DNA of 64,000 bases from Rhizophagus irregularis. Its lineage: Eukaryota > Glomeromycota > Glomeromycetes > Glomerales > Glomeraceae. Below the pieces are notes generated by a model that worked only from the letters and a program-made list of their open reading frames with translations, searched no databases and had not been told where the DNA came from. The stretch is from NCBI RefSeq assembly GCF_026210795.1, contig NC_089446.1, positions 868,001-932,000 on the forward strand, in the 5' to 3' direction. How positions within the stretch are numbered: position 1 is the stretch's first letter; every line of letters starts with the position of its first letter. This document shows, in pieces, positions 58,172 to 64,000 of this stretch. The position numbers and the translations under genes were made by a program.

Positions 58172-58840
58172 TGTAAATATTTTTTTATTATTTTTTAATT
58201 TACTTTTTATTTTTATTTATTTTTATTTTATTTTCTTTCATCTTCATTTATGATTTTATTATCATTATATTATATTTTAATTAAACAAATAACAATTGCA
58301 CATTAAATTATTGACATTATAACAAGGTTGTCCAAAGACGGAGTTTCTGGTATTAGACGTATTTCTAGTTAGTAAATAAAATTAACAATTTAATAATTTA
58401 ACAATTTATTATGTTTATTTCTTTTAATATCTTTAATTATAAATTCAATTTGGATAATCTTCTTTCAATATATTTTAATTACAATTTTAAACTTGGATAG
58501 TCTTTCTTAAGTGTATTTTATTTTTTTTTAAATTCATTATTTAATTATTATCATTTTTTACAATAAAATTACAATAATAACTCTTTATTAACAATTAAAT
58601 AATTATCAATAATTTCTGTTTAATATTTTAAGCAAAAGCTTTTAAATCTAAATCCAAAACTCATTCTTTTTATAATAATTTGATATTTTACTAAATATTC
58701 TATAATCTCTCAATTCTTTAATTTTTCAATTATATTATAATGATATAATCTTTCTATCTACTTCTATCTATTTTTATAACTAATAAACTATTTATAACTT
58801 AATTATAAATAAACCAATCTAAATATAAATAACTATAAAA
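58172..58840. other. Intergenic, no gene seen
   Basis: AT-rich DNA without a recognisable feature. Confidence 0.5.
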
Positions 58841-59097
58841 AAAATGTGGATTCTGTGATCACCTGATATTAAAGATAGGGTCACAAGGCTAAAATGATTT
58901 GTTATAAATATAGTCTACCTACAAAGTTAAATGATTATTTAATAATGCATACATGAGATACTTTATGTATGATAAGTGGTTTGTAGTTTAATAATATTAG
59001 AGTAGTTTATAGAATTATACTTTGTATACAATTTCTTTTATTTTTACTTTAATAAACTGCAAATATACTGTGACAAAAAAAAATAATAATTATAAAT
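58841..59097 (+). mobile_element. SINE-like retroposon, copy B
   Basis: It is alignable with 24209-24459 from GATTCTGTGATCACCTGATA to TAATAAACTGCAAATATACT and the A-rich tail. Flanks AAATATAAATAAC (58821-58833) and AAATATAAATAAT (59098-59110) may be a target duplication, but the sequence is low in complexity. Confidence 0.65.
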
Positions 59098-59843
59098 AAA
59101 TATAAATAATCTATAAATAAATATAACTATAACTAAATTTTTATATAACTATCAAATATTATATCTTTAAATTATCTCAAATAAATATTCTTCCCTTAGA
59201 TAAATACTGATTTAACTGATCATATAATTTTTGAATATTTGCAGCTATATTATCTATAAAAATATTTTTTGAATTTTTAAAATTTTTGACTGAAATATTA
59301 TTCTAATTATAATTAAATAATATTATTATATGTAAATTTATGAGTAAACCAAGTTTCTCTTAGATTATAAAGGTTGTTATTCAGATAGTTTTTGAGAAAA
59401 ACAGGAAAGTTTGATTTTATAAGTATAATACAATTTTATTGGTTTAAAAAGATTTTTTTTAGTCAATTTTCAAATTTTAATGTGATTAGTATCTACTCAG
59501 GTTTGTTTTATACATTTATTATTTAAATTGAAATTTTGAAAAAAAATTATGATGTATTTTTTAACTCTGGCCAAAATTATAATTTTCGGCCAGAATTAAG
59601 TGGTGTGGTGATGATCACCACTAGCAACACCCAATTTTTAAAATTTTTTCTTGTACTTGTTATTTTTTTAAAAACATTTAATTTTATTTGCTTTAAAATT
59701 TTTAATAAATGCAAAATATACAATGTAATATGTACTTTTTAATTAAATAACTAGTGATCATAGAAAAATATAACACAGCTTTTCGTCAAGACAAATCAAA
59801 TGGATTACTGAACAATGTTAAATGATTAGTTATTAATACATTA

Positions 59844-59983
59844 CAGTCAGAACTTAATATAATGATTATGTGATACAATGAATTTATGATAAAGTAATTT
59901 TTTATGATTTTATCTTAAACTTATAAATTTTAATATACAATTTTTTCATTGATGGAGAGTTCATTATTATTGAGTTCTAACTA
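59844..59983. mobile_element. Short TA-flanked MITE, 140 bp
   Basis: CAGTCAGAACTTAATATAAT on the left pairs with the right end read on the minus strand (TAGTTAGAACTCAATAATAA). Both are flanked by TA (59842-59843, 59984-59985). The end sequence resembles the pogo-like MITEs elsewhere in the window (CAGTC start, TATAA words). Confidence 0.65.
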
Positions 59984-59985
59984 TA

Positions 59986-62340
59986 GTACTAATATCCCAA
60001 TTTTTGTTTGCAATGTATTACATGTATAAAAATTTATTTGATTCTGTTAAGCCACAAATTGAAGAAATTGTATTTCTTTAATTTTATTTTAAAAACTAGG
60101 AAACAGAAACCATCGCGCTTATTAAAAAAAATCGGTTACAAAAATAGCATAATATAAAAATACGTAACACCAAATAAAATACAAAATCATCAGTGAAACA
60201 AGTAAAAAAGTGATTTACATAAATACTAAAGAAAGGAAAAAGCAGGGGTATTTAGTGAGGTGACGTCAGCGGATGGACAGAAGGAAAATTTCATGAGTTA
60301 ATCCAAATTTTTGGTTCGTTATAAGTGCTCTACAATAGAAAGTCCTTCGCTACGCTCCGGACAAACAACTCTGTTTTCTATAGAATTGGAAATTTGGAAT
60401 TCAAAAGGTATTTATACAGAATAAATCTTATATGACTAATTGACTATTAATATTCTTAATTATATTATGTGAATATTTACATTTATTACATTTTTTTCTC
60501 TATAATTTCTACTGCCAGTCAAAACTTGATATAACGAACCCTCCATTCAGGCAATTTTGAGATAAAACAAATATTTTATTATATCTGATTTATATATTAA
60601 AAGGTATAAAAATTTGGTATATCTAAAATATACTTATAATATTATAATATCAATACAATGTAAACTTTTAAATAAATGCACGACTCATAGATATCAGGTG
60701 ATCTGCTGCGCTGAATTGTGTTGGCCGAAACTAAGTTAATTCCAATACTGATCTATGGTTAACGGTTATATGTGATGTCATGAAATTTATAATAAAGTCA
60801 GTATAATTTCACGTGAAGTTAAATATACTTATGCCTTATGGAATACATATGTATATTATTTTTAATAGAATTTAATTATTTTCTTAACTAAAATAACTTA
60901 TTTAAAATCGAATATTTGCAGAAAATGATGACCCGCTACTTATTCCACGGTGATCGATTTGTTTAGCTATAGAAATACCTTTGGATCTAAAAACAAAGAA
61001 ACTGATCAAATTTATAAAGCTACTTTCAAATTACTTAGACGATTGAAATGCATGCCGATTGTAAATTTAAAAACATTAAGTGCAAAAAGAATTTTTTTTT
61101 AAAATAAAAATGAACAAAAAATATAGAAATTTAAAAATTAATTATGTTAACCGTTGTCTACTGAAATTCATTATTCAGCCATCAATTGATTCACTATTAA
61201 TATAAATAATTCGAGCCTTAAATTAATAAATGCTGATTGCTGAATGAAAGAATTCAAACTGAAATAATTCTTATTATGAAACAACTGAGTTTTTAAAACA
61301 GAGGCATAGTTACGTCAAAATATTTAATTGCTAATCCGTATATATTAATTGAAACCCATTTTTACTTAATAATCACAATTCATAATATTCAGAATATAAT
61401 TAGGGCGGCACAGTATATTATAAAGTGATTTTTTGTGGTTATTTATAAAAAATTGAAATTTCCAAGAAAAATAATCCGAAAAAAAAATTTTGCAAAGTTT
61501 TTGCTGTTTTGATATTATTAGAACATAAATAAAAAAATTTTCTACATTTTTTAATTAATCTTTTTAAAGAATATACTGTATGTATGGAAAATTTAAGACT
61601 TCTAGCTGATATTTTTATGAGACAAAAAAAAGTGGCATAAATTTATGAAGAAATATTGCCAAAATTTATCTAATTTGCAATATTTAAGTATTCGCTCAAA
61701 ATTTTCAAACTTTGTAATATTTGATGTCTAATACTTGTATCAAAAAATCTAATCCCATAGTTTTTTTGGCAAAATTTAGTGATTTCGTTAAAAATTGGTA
61801 GACTTATGACTTATCAATAAGGGGAAAAAAGATTTCATATGTTTTTACAAATTTTTTACGTAAAATTTTAAATTTATAAAAAATATTTTAACTATATGGA
61901 CAAAAAAGATCAAAGAATTTTCAGTAAAAATTTCATTACAAGACCAATATGCGGATCGGCAAGTTTAATAAGGCATAGTTATGAATTAGATCACCATAAA
62001 AATGTGTCTCGATTTTCTAAAATTCACATGTGCAACAACTATCATCTATAATAGGCTAGGTTAGGAAATGTATTCATTTCCCTCTGAATTAATGAGTCAC
62101 CCGAACAAATCACAGAAGGCCATCTTGTAGGGCTGGTTACTCAAGAGTCAATTATCTTTATAGGTAAATAAATAAAGCTAAATTCGGAAATAAAAAAAAA
62201 AAGAATAAATGAATACTAATTAGGAAATATAACAAAGAATAATGTTGTGAAACTTCTCAAATTAATGTGATTATATCGAATCAATGAATAATAATCCACC
62301 AATATTTTAACCGAAGTACAACCTAATTTACTAATGTTAC
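59986..62340. other. Intergenic DNA with scattered transposon-end scraps
   Basis: Isolated TATAACGAACC words at about 60320 (inverted) and 60535 look like single ends of pogo-like MITEs, but they face the wrong way to form a pair. A small hairpin-rich block with TCCTTCGCTACGCTCCGGAC lies at 60342-60361. No gene is seen. Confidence 0.5.
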
Positions 62341-62350
62341 ACAGCTTGCA

Positions 62351-62359
62351 TATATAAAG
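62351..62359 (+). promoter_or_regulatory. Possible TATA box of the terminal gene
   Basis: TATATAAAG lies about 125 bp upstream of the ATG at 62483, a usual distance for a fungal promoter with a leader. In such AT-rich DNA the match could be chance. Confidence 0.3.
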
Positions 62360-62482
62360 ATACGAAGGATACGGTAAATTCTTTAAAATGTTACTACCTG
62401 GCTGTTTTTTAATTTTGTAAAGCTTATAGTTTTAAAAATCTCTAACGTATCTATTAAGAGCAACGCTCGTTAAAAAAAAGGT

Positions 62483-64000
62483 ATGTCAGATCAAAATCAA
62501 CAGACCATCGAGCTAGTAGACGACTTACTTACGCGAATAGCTAATAAAGACAAAGAAATTGAATTACTTCGGAAACAAAATAAAAAGTTAAATGATGAAA
62601 ACAGTAAATGGCAGAATTACGTTGGTAAAGCAACAACTTTTTCTTTAAATGATAATGATACAAATCACAGCACCCATTTTGCTAAAGATATTGAGAAAGT
62701 ACAAAAGATGATTGTAGATTACATCGGAAATCTGAGACCCAAAGTAAACGTAAATTTTGAAGAAGTAAACAAATTATTGCGACTTTATGGATGTTCTGCA
62801 CAAGTACAATCTAAAGAAAAATTATCACCAGCAAAAGCTGTTTTACAACGTCATGTGTTTGAAGAAGTCATTAAAAGTGCAAATAAATATTTTTTAAAAT
62901 ATGATGGTCCATTATTAAAAAGCAATATTGATAAACAGATTGATGACAGTCAAAGCAAAAAAATCAATGACAGCAAAAGCATTATTGATAAACAAACCAA
63001 TGACAATCAAAGCAAACAAACTGATGACAGCCAACGCAATATTGAAAAGCAAACCAATAATAGCCAAAACAAAAATGCTGATGCCAGCAAAAGCAATATT
63101 GATAAACAAATCAATAACAGTCAAAGCAAAAATACTGATGCCAGCCAAAGCAATATTGATAAACAAATAGATGACAATCAAAGCAATATTGATAGACAAC
63201 CTGACAACAGCCAAATCAATACTAATAAACAGCAAATCAATGGCAATCAAAGCAAAATTAATAGACAACCTGATAATAGCCAAAACAAAAATACTGATGC
63301 CAGTCAAAGTAATATTGATAAACAAACAGGTGACAATCCAAGCAATATTGATAGACAATCTGATAATAGCCAAAGCAAACAAATTGATGACAGCCAAAGC
63401 AAGAAAACTGATGCTGGTCAAAGCAATATTGATGAACAAACAGTTGACAATCAAAGCAATATTAATAGACAACCTGATAACAGCCAAATCAATACTAATA
63501 AACAGCAAATCAATGGCAATCAAAGCAAAATTAATAGACAACCTGATAATAGCCAAAACAAAAATACTGATGCCAGTCAAAGTAATATTGATAAACAAAC
63601 AGATGACAATCCAAGCAATATTGATAGACAACCTGATAACAGCCAAAGCAAACAAATTGATAACAGCCAAAGCAAGAAAACTGATGCTGGTCAAAGCAAT
63701 ATTGATAAACAAACAGATGATAATCAAAGCAATATTGTTAAACCTGATAACAGCCAAATCAATACTAATAAACAACAAACAGATGACAATCAAAGCAATA
63801 TTGATAAACAACCTGATGACAGCCAAATTAATATTGATAAACAACAAAACAATAGAAATCAAAACAATATTGATAGACAACCTGATAACAGCCAAAACAA
63901 AAATACTGATGCTAGCCAAAGCAGTATTAATAAACAAACAGATGACAATCAAAGCAATATTGATAAACAATCTGATAATAGTCAAAACAAAAATACATCT
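62483..64000 (+). CDS. Coiled-coil protein with 11-residue Asn/Gln-rich repeats, cut by the window edge
   Basis: The frame opens at 62483 (MSDQNQQTIELVDDLLTRIA) and stays open for 506 codons to the last base. Residues 1-50 look like a coiled coil (DKEIELLRKQNKKLNDENSK). Residues about 70-145 form a compact region (DIEKVQKMIVDYIGNLRP .. RHVFEEVIKSANKYFLKY). From about residue 150 on the protein is an imperfect repeat of 11 residues such as SNIDKQTDDNQ or SQNKNTDAS, very hydrophilic and free of aromatic residues. It is a host-type gene of unknown role. The repeat could form a flexible linker or condensate-forming tail. Repeat copies are close in DNA sequence, suggesting recent expansion. Confidence 0.82.
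   Translation, partial: MSDQNQQTIELVDDLLTRIANKDKEIELLRKQNKKLNDENSKWQNYVGKATTFSLNDNDTNHSTHFAKDIEKVQKMIVDYIGNLRPKVNVNFEEVNKLLRLYGCSAQVQSKEKLSPAKAVLQRHVFEEVIKSANKYFLKYDGPLLKSNIDKQIDDSQSKKINDSKSIIDKQTNDNQSKQTDDSQRNIEKQTNNSQNKNADASKSNIDKQINNSQSKNTDASQSNIDKQIDDNQSNIDRQPDNSQINTNKQQINGNQSKINRQPDNSQNKNTDASQSNIDKQTGDNPSNIDRQSDNSQSKQIDDSQSKKTDAGQSNIDEQTVDNQSNINRQPDNSQINTNKQQINGNQSKINRQPDNSQNKNTDASQSNIDKQTDDNPSNIDRQPDNSQSKQIDNSQSKKTDAGQSNIDKQTDDNQSNIVKPDNSQINTNKQQTDDNQSNIDKQPDDSQINIDKQQNNRNQNNIDRQPDNSQNKNTDASQSSINKQTDDNQSNIDKQSDNSQNKNTS

Noticed and set aside
60310-60545. Pair of TATAACGAACC motifs as ends of one pogo-like MITE
   Set aside because: The motifs face away from each other, so they cannot bound one element between them.
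62915-63985. 356-codon minus-strand open frame resembling a multi-pass membrane protein
   Set aside because: It is the complement of the 11-residue repeat of the plus-strand gene; the plus frame has a normal N-terminus and continues to the edge.

Overview
The window looks like a transposon-rich contig from a very AT-rich fungal genome. The closest match I recognise is an arbuscular mycorrhizal fungus of the Rhizophagus (Glomeromycotina) type. Grounds for this: strong AT bias, short 60-95 bp introns with GTAAGT-type donors and TACTAAC branch points, an HSPA12-like Hsp70 gene of the kind expanded in these fungi, and a mix of Tnp2/Plavaka (CACTA), hAT, Tc1/mariner, pogo-like and LINE elements. 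The species call is inference; no database was searched. I see no rRNA, confident tRNA or CRISPR array.

Layout: 0-1 kb, a broken repeat-protein gene on the minus strand. 1.0-4.5 kb, a Tc1/mariner element with TA target duplication, near-identical inverted ends, an uninterrupted DDE transposase and a convergent second gene with a SAM-like C-terminus. 4.5-8.3 kb, a decayed Tnp2 transposase ending in a CACTA terminus. 8.6-17.05 kb, an almost complete LINE on the minus strand with a 20-bp target duplication. 17.1-20.2 kb, satellites and nested palindromes. 20.3-23.9 kb, a pogo-like MITE split by a hAT element whose transposase is broken. 24.2-25.0 kb, a SINE-like retroposon and a hAT foldback. 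25.2-34.9 kb, a composite bounded by inverted ends, holding a two-gene Plavaka element (accessory gene readable, transposase with one stop) and a small four-exon Myb/SANT-like gene. 35.0-42.3 kb, a dead Tc1 shell filled with nested MITEs. 43.1-45.4 kb, an intact HSPA12-like Hsp70 gene. 45.5-52.9 kb, mostly featureless AT-rich DNA with a third intron-like locus near 48.4-49.3 kb. 52.9-56.7 kb, a DDE-type pseudogene. 57-62 kb, gene scraps, a second SINE-like copy and MITEs. 62.5 kb to the edge, a coiled-coil gene with an 11-residue repeat, cut off by the window.

The most unusual signal is a set of tandem exon-intron arrays carried inside non-autonomous elements: plus strand 35.9-37.6 kb inside a CACTA MITE, minus strand 40.1-41.0 kb inside a pogo-like MITE, and a degenerate one at 48.4-49.3 kb. 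Each unit is a 28-60 nt mini-exon and an 80-95 nt intron with GT..AG ends. The branch-point motif (ACTAAT/ACTAAC) sits in the loop of a short perfect hairpin. In the first array a second hairpin straddles each 5' splice site, and its two arms change together between units. This is not a feature class I know. A second theme is nonsense decay: nearly every in-frame stop in the broken transposon genes fits a single transition (CGA to TGA, CAA to TAA, CAG to TAG).
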